From contig NZ_MAFC01000011.1 of the NCBI RefSeq assembly GCF_002013465.1, positions 1-62,141 of the forward strand: a DNA stretch of 62,141 nucleotides. Reading direction: 5' to 3'. The translations under genes were made by a program, and so were the position numbers. Each line of letters starts with the position of its first letter. The stretch's first letter is position 1. Positions 26,261 to 34,625 of the stretch are shown in pieces. Under the pieces are notes generated by a model, which worked only from the letters and a program-made list of their open reading frames with translations, had not been told where the DNA came from and made no database searches. Source of the DNA: Mycobacterium sp. D16R12 (GTDB lineage: Bacteria; Actinomycetota; Actinomycetes; Mycobacteriales; Mycobacteriaceae).

Positions 26261-26452
26261 GGAACTGTCTCTTTCCTTTGGCCGCAATATGTTTCGACCG
26301 TATCTCGTTGTTTCTTCAGCGTAGATTCGCGCGCGCTGTCCTGGAAGGGTGCGCTACTCCTACCTGGGTATCCCTTGCGGCTGCGGTGATGTGCCCCTGG
26401 GTGGGTGTGTTACACCCTGGTTGGGGGGAGTCGCCGTGAGTATGTTGAGGAC

Positions 26453-27286
26453 ATGGATCGGCGAAATGAGTTGGGCGACTTTCTGAAGGCGCGCCGCGCT
26501 CTGGTGTCGCCCGTGCAGGCGGGGCTGCCGCAGGATGAGCCGCGCCGTGTTCTGGGCTTGCGTCGCCAAGAGGTTGCCGCGCTGGCCGGGGTGAGTGCCG
26601 ACTACTACAGCAGGCTTGAACAGGGACGTGAGCGACATCCTTCAGACCAGGTGCTGCGGGCGATTTCCCGTGCACTGCAGCTGGATACGCATGCCGCTGA
26701 ACATCTGGCCGGCCTTGCCAGGCCGTCTGGGGCGCCACCCGCCGTTGCCGGCCAGCGCGATGCCAGCGAGGGGACCATGAGGATCGTCAACAATGTGGTG
26801 CACGCCCCGGCATTGATAATCGGCCCGGCACTGGACATTCTGGCTATGAATGCCCGCGCGCAGGCCCTTTACAGTGACTTCTCCCGCGTGGACAACTTGG
26901 CGTACATGGTTTTCCTCGACCCTGTCGCCAGTCAGTTCTATGCCGAGTGGGATGACATTGCGCGGGATACCGCCCGAAATCTGCGTGCGATGTCAGTGTC
27001 GTTTCGCGATGACCCGCGCATAGCAGAAGTTGTGGGTGAGTTGACGATTCAGAGCGATGTCTTCACGTTCGTGTGGATGCAGCATGATGTCCGGCCGCGA
27101 ACGAGCGGGACCAAGCGATTCCGCCACAGCCAGGTCGGTGAGATCAGCCTTCAGTACGACACCTTCGCCGTCGGTGGGGCACCCGGGCAGCAGCTGCTCA
27201 TCTACTCGGGCAACCCGGGCAGCGCCGATGCCGATGGGCTTGAGCTGCTGGCCCAGCTTGCGCTGGACCAGCAGTCCGAAGAGTAG
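26453..27286 (+). CDS. XRE family regulator with MmyB-like ligand domain
   Basis: The 277-residue protein starts with an HTH_31-type DNA-binding domain (LRRQEVAALAGVSADYYSRLEQGRE at about residues 35-60) and continues with the MmyB-like PAS-type ligand domain (about 100-270, with GPALDILAMNARAQALY and ending in YSGNPGSADADGLELLAQL). These regulators bind fatty-acid-like ligands in known cases. It is divergent from the SDR gene, which it probably regulates. The ATG at 26453 is preceded by TGAGGA. The palindrome after the gene may end its transcript or control the AKR gene. Confidence 0.9.
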   Translation: MDRRNELGDFLKARRALVSPVQAGLPQDEPRRVLGLRRQEVAALAGVSADYYSRLEQGRERHPSDQVLRAISRALQLDTHAAEHLAGLARPSGAPPAVAGQRDASEGTMRIVNNVVHAPALIIGPALDILAMNARAQALYSDFSRVDNLAYMVFLDPVASQFYAEWDDIARDTARNLRAMSVSFRDDPRIAEVVGELTIQSDVFTFVWMQHDVRPRTSGTKRFRHSQVGEISLQYDTFAVGGAPGQQLLIYSGNPGSADADGLELLAQLALDQQSEE

Positions 27287-27306
27287 GAAATACATCCAAA
27301 TCCATT

Positions 27307-27333
27307 TGAGGTGAGCGATATTCGCTCACCTCA
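27307..27333. promoter_or_regulatory. 27-bp near-perfect palindrome upstream of the AKR gene
   Basis: Arms TGAGGTGAGCGA and TCGCTCACCTCA (12 bp, perfect) flank a 3-bp centre. It lies 20 bp after the XRE stop and 27 bp before the AKR start. It can be a transcription terminator hairpin for the XRE gene or an operator for the AKR-LLM operon. There is no U tract, and the compact symmetry fits an operator at least as well. Confidence 0.6.
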
Positions 27334-27359
27334 TGAGTTCAGATTGCGCAGGATCGAAC

Positions 27360-28250
27360 ATGTCATCAACACAGCCCGCTCAAGCGGGAACTTTGACTCT
27401 CGGCGGCGACATCACCGTCAGTCGGCTCGGCTACGGCACGATGCAGCTGACCGGCCCAGGCGTGTGGGGGCCGCCGCGGGATCCGGCATCGGCGGTGCGG
27501 CTGCTGAAACGCGTGGTTGAGCTGGGAGTGAATTTCCTGGACACCGCGGACGCGTACGGCCCGCAGACCGTCGAAGACTTGATCACCGAGGCGCTGCACC
27601 CGTACTCCCGTGATCTCGTGATCGCCACAAAAGTCGGTATCGCACGCACTGGTCCGGCCGAGTGGGGCTGGATTCCGTTGGGGCGGCCCGAATACTTGCG
27701 CCAGCAGACGGAAATGAGCCTACGGCGCCTGAAGTTGGAGCGCATCGACCTGCTCCAGCTGCATCGAGTCGACCCTGCTGTTCCGTTCGAAGACCAGATC
27801 GGCGAACTCAAGCTCCTGCGCGACGAAGGCAAGATCCGGCACATCGGGCTCTCGGAAGTCTCGATCGACCAACTGCACGCGGCACGGCAGATTGTGCCCA
27901 TCGCCTCAGTGCAGAACCTGTTCAATCTCGCCAATCGGTCAGCAGCCGACGTGGTGGACTACGCCACAGACAACGGCATCGCATTCATCCCGTACTTCCC
28001 GCTGGCTACCGGCGGCCTGCAAGGTGCTGGCGGTGCTCTGGATGTGATCGCGCATGCCCACGGCCGAACCCCAGGGCAGATTGCTCTGGCCTGGCTGCTT
28101 CGCCGCTCTCCGATTGTGCTTCCGATCCCGGGAACATCGTCGGAAGCGCACCTCGCGCAAAACATTGCCGCTGCGGACATTGCACTGAGCGACGCCGAGT
28201 TCGAGGCCCTCTCGGCGGCGGTGCCGCAGCCCGACGATAAAGACGTTTAG
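27360..28250 (+). CDS. Aldo/keto reductase
   Basis: The 296-residue AKR has the motif GVNFLDTADAYG (active-site Asp and Tyr), an IATKVG strand (active-site Lys), RRLKLERIDLLQLHRVD (active-site His) and a C-terminal IPGTSSEAHLAQN cofactor loop. It is an NADPH-dependent carbonyl reductase with unknown substrate. The ATG at 27360 was chosen over an upstream ATG that lies within the palindrome arm. It is 4 bp from the LLM oxidoreductase gene and is likely cotranscribed with it. Confidence 0.9.
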   Translation: MSSTQPAQAGTLTLGGDITVSRLGYGTMQLTGPGVWGPPRDPASAVRLLKRVVELGVNFLDTADAYGPQTVEDLITEALHPYSRDLVIATKVGIARTGPAEWGWIPLGRPEYLRQQTEMSLRRLKLERIDLLQLHRVDPAVPFEDQIGELKLLRDEGKIRHIGLSEVSIDQLHAARQIVPIASVQNLFNLANRSAADVVDYATDNGIAFIPYFPLATGGLQGAGGALDVIAHAHGRTPGQIALAWLLRRSPIVLPIPGTSSEAHLAQNIAAADIALSDAEFEALSAAVPQPDDKDV

Positions 28251-28254
28251 CTTC

Positions 28255-29091
28255 ATGCGGATTGGTATTTTCACCGCGCTCACCGACGAGGGCATGGAGC
28301 CCGGCGAGCTAGCGGTCGAGATCGAGATGCGTGGGTTTGAGTCCCTGTTCGTGCCGGAGCACACGCACATACCGGTGAACATCGAAACCATCCATGCCGG
28401 ATGGGATGAGATACCGCGCGACTATTGCCGCAGCCTCGATCCGTTCGTCGCGTTGTCCTTCGCGGCGGCCGCGACGAGGGACCTCCGTATCGGTACCGCT
28501 GTGGCGTTGCTTGTCCAGCGAGATCCGATCACGTTCGCCAAGGAAGCCGCGACCCTGGACAGGGCATCGGGCGGGCGGCTGGAACTGGGAATCGGCGTCG
28601 GATGGCTGCGCGAAGAGATACGAAATCACGGCACCGACCCGCGCACGCGCGTCGCGTTGCAGAGCGAGCGCATCCACGCGGTTAAGAAGATCTGGACGCA
28701 AGAGCAGGCCGAATTCCACGGCAAGTACGTGGCTTTCGACCCGATCCGTTCCTGGCCCAAGCCCGTGCAACGACCGCACCCGCCGGTGTGGCTAGGGGGC
28801 TGGGGCCCGTCTACCCACGAGCGGATACTCGACCACGCCGACGGCTGGATGGCACCGACAATGCTTGAGCTGGAAGAGCTTCAGAAGGGGATTGGTGAAC
28901 TCAACGTGCTGGCAGCGCGCCAGGGCAGGCCGACGGTTCCGGTGACCGCGACGATCCTGACGCCGCAGCCCGGGGATATCGAACGCCGCGCCGACCTTGG
29001 TGTGCATCGTGTGCTGTTGGGCCTGCTGCCGGTGGAGTCTCGCGACATCACGCTGCGCAAGCTGGATCGCTTGGCCGCATTGGTGGCGTGA
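28255..29091 (+). CDS. LLM-class (luciferase-like) oxidoreductase, probably F420-dependent
   Basis: The 278-residue TIM-barrel protein has the luciferase-like pattern SLFVPEHTHIP, RIGTAVALLVQRDP, KEAATLDRASGGRLELGIGVGWLREEI and PPVWLGG. It belongs to the mycobacterial TIGR03619-type group, usually F420-dependent. It likely reduces or oxidises a small organic molecule together with the AKR just upstream. F420 rather than FMN use is inferred from the group. Confidence 0.85.
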   Translation: MRIGIFTALTDEGMEPGELAVEIEMRGFESLFVPEHTHIPVNIETIHAGWDEIPRDYCRSLDPFVALSFAAAATRDLRIGTAVALLVQRDPITFAKEAATLDRASGGRLELGIGVGWLREEIRNHGTDPRTRVALQSERIHAVKKIWTQEQAEFHGKYVAFDPIRSWPKPVQRPHPPVWLGGWGPSTHERILDHADGWMAPTMLELEELQKGIGELNVLAARQGRPTVPVTATILTPQPGDIERRADLGVHRVLLGLLPVESRDITLRKLDRLAALVA

Positions 29092-29151
29092 GAACGTCAC
29101 GGGGGCCCGTTGGTATGTGGTTCCGCCAATAGCTCATCGGGCGTGACGGCG

Positions 29152-30180
29152 ATGACTACGATGCGAACAGACTCAGCTATTCGAGCTAGGGCGGTACACA
29201 TCGTGGGTGTCGATGTCGCGGAGCTCGCGGAATTGGAGTTCTTCGCAGGCAATCCGGTCAGTGCGCTTGCTCCGCTGGCTGAGCTGCTCTCTCCCCTTGA
29301 AGCGGCTCCCGGACAGGTGCTGATGCGTCAGCGCGAGCCGGCCGACTGGTTCCTGCTTCTCGGCTCGGGCGGTGGCGAGATCCTTCATGCCGGAGAGAAC
29401 GGGGATTCGGTCGTCGCGCACCTGGTGCCCGGCATGGTCGTCGGTGAGATCGCACTTCTGCGCGGGACTGCCCGGACGGCGACCGTCGTAGCGACCGAAC
29501 AGCTGCGAGGCTGGGCCGGTGGCAGCGATGCGTTCACCGCGATGCTTGAAATCCCCGGGGTGTCAGAGGCATTGGTGTTGACCGCGCGTCAGCGGCTAGC
29601 CACATTCGTCACTCCTATTCCGGTGCGGCTGCGCGACGGTGCCGAGTTCTACCTGCGGCCCATCCTCCCCGGTGATAGGCGGCGGCTGGCGAGGATGTCA
29701 CGGCGCACGGTGTACCGCCGGTTTCTGGGGGTCCCCAACAAGAGGATGATCACGTACCTCTTTGAGGTGGACTATCTCGATCATTTCGCGTGGGCACTCA
29801 CCGATGGGCCCGACGGCCTTGAGGATCTTGTCGTGGCCGATGCTCGATTCATCCGCCACCTCGACGAAGCCGACAGTGCGGAGCTGGCCTTCACGGTGGG
29901 TGACGACTACCAGGGTCGCGGCATCGGAACACTGCTGATGGAGGCGTTGTCGGTGTCGGCGCATGCCGACGGTATACGCCGATTCACGGCCTCGGTGCTG
30001 TCGGAGAACTACGCGATGCGGAGCATTCTGAACCGGTACGGTGCGCGCTGGGAATCGGACGGACCGGGCGTAGTCACCACGGTCATCGATGTTCCCTATG
30101 TGCGGGAACTCGGTCTTTCTTCGCACGTATCCCGGCAGATCCACGTGGCGACGCGACAGGTGATTCAAACGTTGTGTTGA
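29152..30180 (+). CDS. pat: cAMP-regulated protein lysine acetyltransferase (Pat/KATmt)
   Basis: The protein joins an N-terminal cyclic-nucleotide-binding domain (about residues 20-150, phosphate-binding cassette GEIALLRGTARTATV) to a C-terminal GNAT domain (about 160-330, with AELAFTVGDDYQGRGIG and catalytic Glu near 244). This is the layout of M. tuberculosis Rv0998 and M. smegmatis Pat, which acetylate acetyl-CoA synthetase and other AMP-forming ligases when cAMP binds. It is about 342 residues, close to the family length. An upstream GTG at 29110 would add 14 residues. The tRNA-Arg island begins only about 20 bp after its stop. Confidence 0.9.
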   Translation: MTTMRTDSAIRARAVHIVGVDVAELAELEFFAGNPVSALAPLAELLSPLEAAPGQVLMRQREPADWFLLLGSGGGEILHAGENGDSVVAHLVPGMVVGEIALLRGTARTATVVATEQLRGWAGGSDAFTAMLEIPGVSEALVLTARQRLATFVTPIPVRLRDGAEFYLRPILPGDRRRLARMSRRTVYRRFLGVPNKRMITYLFEVDYLDHFAWALTDGPDGLEDLVVADARFIRHLDEADSAELAFTVGDDYQGRGIGTLLMEALSVSAHADGIRRFTASVLSENYAMRSILNRYGARWESDGPGVVTTVIDVPYVRELGLSSHVSRQIHVATRQVIQTLC

Positions 30181-30198
30181 TGATCGGTAAGAGGGCGA

Positions 30199-30236
30199 GG
30201 CAGGAATCGAACCTGCAACCTAGGGATTAGAAGGCC
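30199..30236. repeat. Left attachment site (displaced tRNA-Arg 3' copy)
   Basis: The 38 bases match 37021-37058 with one difference (A at 30217 for G at 37039). Weaker similarity continues for about 15 bases (GCTCTACC against GCTCTATCC). It lacks the 5' half of the tRNA, so it is an att site and not a tRNA. Confidence 0.88.
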
Positions 30237-30540
30237 GCTCTACCTGGGCTTTTGTATTAACGGCCGTAATCGATGGTTGACGACCGCTCATGGAAATGTG
30301 TTGTTACACAACGATATATCTATCGATGTTTGATGGCGATTGACGGCTGCTATCGAGGCTTCTGCGGCCTGACTGCGGGCTGGCTATGACGCCCGTGTCC
30401 TTGACGGGTACTGGCGAGTATCGCTGCTGTATCTATCAACTATGACTGCTGGTCAGAGCGCTACTACCGCCACTCACCCTTAGGGGTGCTTAGGAAGAGT
30501 ATCGCGGGCCTAGCAGCGAACAATTACGAAGGATTTCAAT
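30237..30540. other. Leader of the island with iteron-like repeats
   Basis: About 300 bp contain no gene. There are two direct repeats, ATCGATGGTTGACG (30269-30282) and ATCGATGTTTGATG (30322-30335), matching at 12 of 14 positions. A small hairpin (CACCC TTAG GGGTG) lies near 30475-30490, and a good ribosome site AAGGA precedes the RepA-like start. Iteron function is only suggested by the position before a RepA-like gene. Confidence 0.4.
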
Positions 30541-31248
30541 ATGTACGTTGATGTTGCCGCAATCATTGCCGGTGGTGTTCTCACACCCGAACCAGACACG
30601 CTGGCACTGGCCAACCGCGGGTATTTGTTCTACTCCGGGGAGTTTAATCTGATCGACGGTGACCCCGAATCGGGTAAGTCCTGGCTGTGCCTGGCCGCTG
30701 TGTCTTCCGTGCTGGCCTCTGGCGGCAAGGCTGCGATCATCGACTTGGACCACAACGGGGCGCACAGCATCATCAACCGCTTGCAACAGCTCGGAGTAGA
30801 TGATGACGTGCTTGCCGATTCGGACCGTTTCCGTCTTGCAGAACCCGACACCAGCGATGAAGTCACCCGGTTGGTGGCCGACTTACGCACGTTCGGGCCA
30901 GCAGTGGTCACCATCGACTCTCTCGGAGAAGTACTGCCGTTGTTCGGGGCCAACAGCAATAACGCCGATGACCTCACCAGAGTGCACACCGCAGTGATTT
31001 CCCCTTTGGCCAAGGTCGGGGTCGCTGTGCTCGCGGTGGACCATCTGCCTAAGAACGCCGAATCTCGCCTGCACGGACTCACGGGCACGAACGCGAAAAA
31101 CCGTGCGGTCGGCGGGACTTCGGTGCGCGTCACCAACATCCGTCCGTTCGTCCCCGGACACGGAGGAGCCGCCACGCTCCCGCCGGAGATGCCCGCCGCG
31201 CGGCAGCACAAACAGTGTGCCGGAACAGTAACTAGGCCAGCGCTTTGA
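30541..31248 (+). CDS. RepA-like AAA ATPase (AAA_25), probably shortened at its C-terminus
   Basis: The 235-residue RecA-fold ATPase has Walker A GDPESGKSW at about residue 40, Walker B VVTIDSLGE and the AAA_25 motifs LAVDHLPK and GTNAKNRAVGGTSVRV. Similar proteins in mycobacterial plasmids and tRNA-integrated elements act as replicative helicase or initiator proteins. Relatives I recall continue further with a conserved PGHGGA segment; here that segment is present but the rest is short and degenerate, so a C-terminal deletion is likely. It is the first gene of the island. Confidence 0.75.
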   Translation: MYVDVAAIIAGGVLTPEPDTLALANRGYLFYSGEFNLIDGDPESGKSWLCLAAVSSVLASGGKAAIIDLDHNGAHSIINRLQQLGVDDDVLADSDRFRLAEPDTSDEVTRLVADLRTFGPAVVTIDSLGEVLPLFGANSNNADDLTRVHTAVISPLAKVGVAVLAVDHLPKNAESRLHGLTGTNAKNRAVGGTSVRVTNIRPFVPGHGGAATLPPEMPAARQHKQCAGTVTRPAL

Positions 31249-31466
31249 CGTCGGCGACCGGTGCAACCGATAACCGATTCTCTATTTTGCCAGGTAATAG
31301 CGGGTTACCCGCAAGTTCGCCCCGACTATCTGAGGCCTGTTATCTAGCGTAGCAAACACCTTAATTCTGCATTCATGTAGACATACCCGGCCCTGTTCTG
31401 TCATGCTGCCGCAATCAGCTACACGTGTTCACGGCGTGAGGCACGAGCGGGGAGGGATCGATCCGG

Positions 31467-32948
31467 GTGGTAATGAGTGATCGCTGGCGCATGTCGCCTG
31501 GTCTGCGCCGAACATCAGCAGTTTTGGCTATCGCGGCGCTTGCCATCGGTGGTGCGAAGATCGCCAGCGACCACACCATGCCGGGTAGCGGCTTCTCCAC
31601 AGTGGCAACCGTGGCAGCAGACCCAACAGGACCTCCCGCACCAACCGGCGGCATGACCGACGGCGGGGGTTCCCAGTTTCAACCGCCGCAAATGCCCAGC
31701 TCAATGCCCGATTACCAGGGCGGCAACCAGCCACCCCTAGACCAAAACAACGGAATCTCGATCTATAACAGCGGCAATCCGCAAGCGCCGCAACAGGTTC
31801 CCGGTCAACAAGCCGGACAGCAGCCTCAACAGGCGCAGCAGCCCGCGCACGGCACACAGATACCGGATTATCAGACCGCGACGCCCTACACGCAGGGGCC
31901 GGGTAAAGCGAACCCGGACTACCAAGCGCCGCAACAGGGCAACCAGGCCCAGCAGCCTCAACAGGGCCAGCAGCCGAGTCAGGCTCCCACGCAGACTCAG
32001 CAGCCCAGCCAAAACGATCAGCAGGACCAGCAGGACCGCGAACTAAAACAGCAATGCCAGCAGCAAGCCGAGTACTATGGCCTTGCCGAACAGATGGCCA
32101 GCTTCATTGTCTCGTCGATGGGCGGTTTCGGAAGCATGTTCGGGCAACCGAGCCGCAAATGGGGACCAGCTTTCGAGTGCAACTGCACCCCACAACAGGG
32201 CGGACCGCAAAAGCAGTCACCCGAGAGTCCTGCGCCGACACCAAGTAACCGGTCGAACGAGCCTTGTCAGAGTGACTATGGGATCGACGGCCTGATGCGT
32301 ACCGTCTATCCAAACATCAGTGACGCAACGCTGCGGTCGGTTTCCGCGCCGGTGCAGGTAGCGATGCGGGTATATGAGATAAATTCGATTTCGCGGATGT
32401 CTGCATTCCTAGCGCAGATGCGTGCCGAGGTGGGGCCCGCTTTCACGGATTTCACAGAAGGTTCACCGTACCCCGAAGGTAGCCCAGCTGAGCAGGATTA
32501 CTTCAACACCAACTATGCCAATATAAATGGCAATGGTGATGTTGGTTCCGGCGACGGCTTTAAATATCGCGGACATGGGTCAATGCAGCTGACGGGCCGG
32601 GGAAACTATCGAAATGCCGATCAGGCATTTGACCAGCTCTTGAATCTTGCTTCAGGCGCATTCGAGAACAACCCTGACTATTTGAGCAATACAGCAAATA
32701 TGGACGCTATTATGCGAGTGGCGGGATGGTTCTTCACTGATGGGGGTGCTGGAAGTGCAAAACGGGGCGATAAATACATCAATGCCCAGCACTCGAATGG
32801 GAACTATCTTGCGGATCAGATACAATCCAGTACCGACTGGGACAACTTTGATCAGATTACGCAGCAGATTAACGGTGGTCAGACAGGACAGGAAGTGCGC
32901 CGGAATGCATTCAAAGACGCCTACAACTATCTCACCCCGAGATGCTGA
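31467..32948 (+). CDS. Secreted protein with GH19-type (chitinase/muralytic) domain
   Basis: The 493-residue protein has a signal-like hydrophobic N-terminus (about residues 15-33), then 180 residues rich in Gln and Pro, then a Cys-rich stretch and a C-terminal domain of about 210 residues. That domain resembles GH19 chitinase/endolysin: FLAQMRAEVG (likely catalytic Glu), FKYRGHGSMQLTGRGNYRN, and a C-terminal WFF-DGG region. It should cut glycan in the cell wall. Proteins of this layout can open the wall for conjugation or secretion. The GTG at 31467 has GGAGGG 10 bases upstream; an ATG at 31473 is an alternative. Confidence 0.72.
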   Translation: MVMSDRWRMSPGLRRTSAVLAIAALAIGGAKIASDHTMPGSGFSTVATVAADPTGPPAPTGGMTDGGGSQFQPPQMPSSMPDYQGGNQPPLDQNNGISIYNSGNPQAPQQVPGQQAGQQPQQAQQPAHGTQIPDYQTATPYTQGPGKANPDYQAPQQGNQAQQPQQGQQPSQAPTQTQQPSQNDQQDQQDRELKQQCQQQAEYYGLAEQMASFIVSSMGGFGSMFGQPSRKWGPAFECNCTPQQGGPQKQSPESPAPTPSNRSNEPCQSDYGIDGLMRTVYPNISDATLRSVSAPVQVAMRVYEINSISRMSAFLAQMRAEVGPAFTDFTEGSPYPEGSPAEQDYFNTNYANINGNGDVGSGDGFKYRGHGSMQLTGRGNYRNADQAFDQLLNLASGAFENNPDYLSNTANMDAIMRVAGWFFTDGGAGSAKRGDKYINAQHSNGNYLADQIQSSTDWDNFDQITQQINGGQTGQEVRRNAFKDAYNYLTPRC

Positions 32949-32958
32949 TAGGTATCTG

Positions 32959-34050
32959 ATGAGAAAAAAAACTGTCATCCGAAGGTTTCGCGGACTGGTA
33001 TTACTGGCCGTCTCCACAATCCTCGCCGCTACAGTGTCAGGATGCGGAGAGCAAGCTCCGGCGGGCAATTTGGTTCGAGGGTCCGATGAGTTGGCTTACA
33101 CCACTCGGGATGAGATCGGATTAATCAAAGGATCGAAAGTCGCCGTTCGCCTGCCCGTAAACCCTGTTGGAGATTCATTAGCGTTCACTCGCCGGGGCGA
33201 TTATGCCTATACGGTGTCCAAGGTAAACGCGTCGCACTACGAGCTCGTCGCGATAAGAGTTGATACTCAACAGGTGGCACGGTTCCCAGTCGCCTCATCA
33301 GAGGTGAAGGCGGGAGCGGGAAATTCTGTGGTGTGGCTGGAGGCGCCCAACCAGCTCATGAGTCTCGACCTGGCGTCTGCGGCCGCTTCCCCGGTTCGGC
33401 TGCGAACGGTGGACCTTCCTCCTTTGCCTGCCGAGGCTCCGCCGTCTACGCCGCGCCTCATCGCGGCTTACGATTCCACTTTCCTCTTTGCTCGTCTAGA
33501 AAACGGCCTGACTGCAGGATCTAGCAGAATTTATCTGACTGCCGCGTCAGGGTCGGTCGTGGCAATTGGTTCGGCGAGCACCGATGTGCCGGTGGGCTCA
33601 GCACAATTCAGTCCCGACGGTCGGTATGCGGTGTTCGGTAATTATGCTCGCCTTTGTGCGAATAGTGTTGCCGGAAAGATCGATGTCAACGCAAGAAATA
33701 TTACCTATATCGATCTTCCCAACCCTAAGGCGCAGGTACGCTCATCTATCACCAGACTGTGGTGGACAGCCCCTGATTCGCTTATGATGAGTTACTCGAG
33801 CAGAGAATGTTTTGGTGGAGGCCAGTCGGAGGAATGGTACAAACCAACCAGCTGGAAACTCGATGGCGATCATTGGACTCAAATTAGTAGCGATTCCGTG
33901 CTACAGCAGATTAACTTGCCAGATGGAAGATTGGCGCGTCTAATACCAAATAAAACAAAGAGCAATGATTTGGTAATTGCCGACGGGACTAATCAGAATT
34001 TACTCGTAAACAACGCTGAATACCTAGTTCAGAGAGTTATACCTCAGTGA
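32959..34050 (+). CDS. Lipoprotein with beta-propeller-like repeats
   Basis: The 363-residue protein has lipobox VSGC at about residues 25-28 after a charged MRKKTVIRRFR start. The mature part has repeats such as DSLAFTRRGDYAYTV and AQFSPDGRYAVFGN, as in TolB/WD40-like propellers. It is outer-leaflet anchored. It follows the GH19 gene by 10 bp and overlaps the next gene by 4 bp, so they form an operon of envelope proteins. Base composition is visibly more AT-rich than the core genome. Confidence 0.72.
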   Translation: MRKKTVIRRFRGLVLLAVSTILAATVSGCGEQAPAGNLVRGSDELAYTTRDEIGLIKGSKVAVRLPVNPVGDSLAFTRRGDYAYTVSKVNASHYELVAIRVDTQQVARFPVASSEVKAGAGNSVVWLEAPNQLMSLDLASAAASPVRLRTVDLPPLPAEAPPSTPRLIAAYDSTFLFARLENGLTAGSSRIYLTAASGSVVAIGSASTDVPVGSAQFSPDGRYAVFGNYARLCANSVAGKIDVNARNITYIDLPNPKAQVRSSITRLWWTAPDSLMMSYSSRECFGGGQSEEWYKPTSWKLDGDHWTQISSDSVLQQINLPDGRLARLIPNKTKSNDLVIADGTNQNLLVNNAEYLVQRVIPQ

Positions 34051-34625
34051 ACTCTACAATTAACGGCTTCTGCGTCCTCGGCGCCAGTATGATACTGGCA
34101 GCCTGCGGGGAAACCTCGCCTACGCCTACGTTACCCGCAACCGCGTCATCAACGCAGCGCCAGGTGTCGACTGATTTTGCCAATATTCCCGGTCAATTTC
34201 CCCAACCCGGATCGTTGACGGACAATGGTCAGGCTGAGGCCCCGGTGGGTGGGTGTGTGAATCTTGATGGTCCGTTGGTGGATGCTTCGTTGACCCTGGT
34301 GGATTGCGGCTCTGCTAAGAATACCTATCGCATTATCAAACGCGTAAATGTCGCTCAAGAATGCGGGGACACGGACCGTTCCTTTTACCACAATTCGAAA
34401 GCAACAGGCCAGTACACTGCCTGTCTTGACCTAGCGTGGGACAGCTCGTCATGTATCGGGTTGGGCCAGCCTGTAACAAAAGTAGCCTGCACTAATACCG
34501 CCGTGCCAAATCGTATTAAGCCGGTCAAAGTCATCCTGAACACCGCCGGTCTTGATGGCTGCCCAGACGGCGGCTACAGGCATCCGCAACGACGTTTCAC
34601 GGTGTGCACGGAGGACCAGAAGTAG
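34047..34625 (+). CDS. Lipoprotein, LppU-like Cys-rich family, copy 1
   Basis: The 192-residue protein has lipobox LAAC at about residues 17-20. The mature domain contains paired cysteines (GGCVNLD, LVDCGSA, AQECGDT, TACLDL, SSCIGLG, KVACTN, DGCPDGG, TVCTEDQ). Its layout matches the next gene: FANIPGQFP aligns with FSTIKGQFP and GLDGCPDGGYRHPQRRFTVC with the next gene's ending. The two are tandem paralogues. The GTG start overlaps the previous stop. Confidence 0.75.
   Translation: MNSTINGFCVLGASMILAACGETSPTPTLPATASSTQRQVSTDFANIPGQFPQPGSLTDNGQAEAPVGGCVNLDGPLVDASLTLVDCGSAKNTYRIIKRVNVAQECGDTDRSFYHNSKATGQYTACLDLAWDSSSCIGLGQPVTKVACTNTAVPNRIKPVKVILNTAGLDGCPDGGYRHPQRRFTVCTEDQK

Noticed and set aside
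30199..30260. Second tRNA-Arg gene at the left end of the island
   Set aside because: Only the 3' half is present; the D arm and 5' acceptor are missing, so it cannot fold into a tRNA. It is an att copy.
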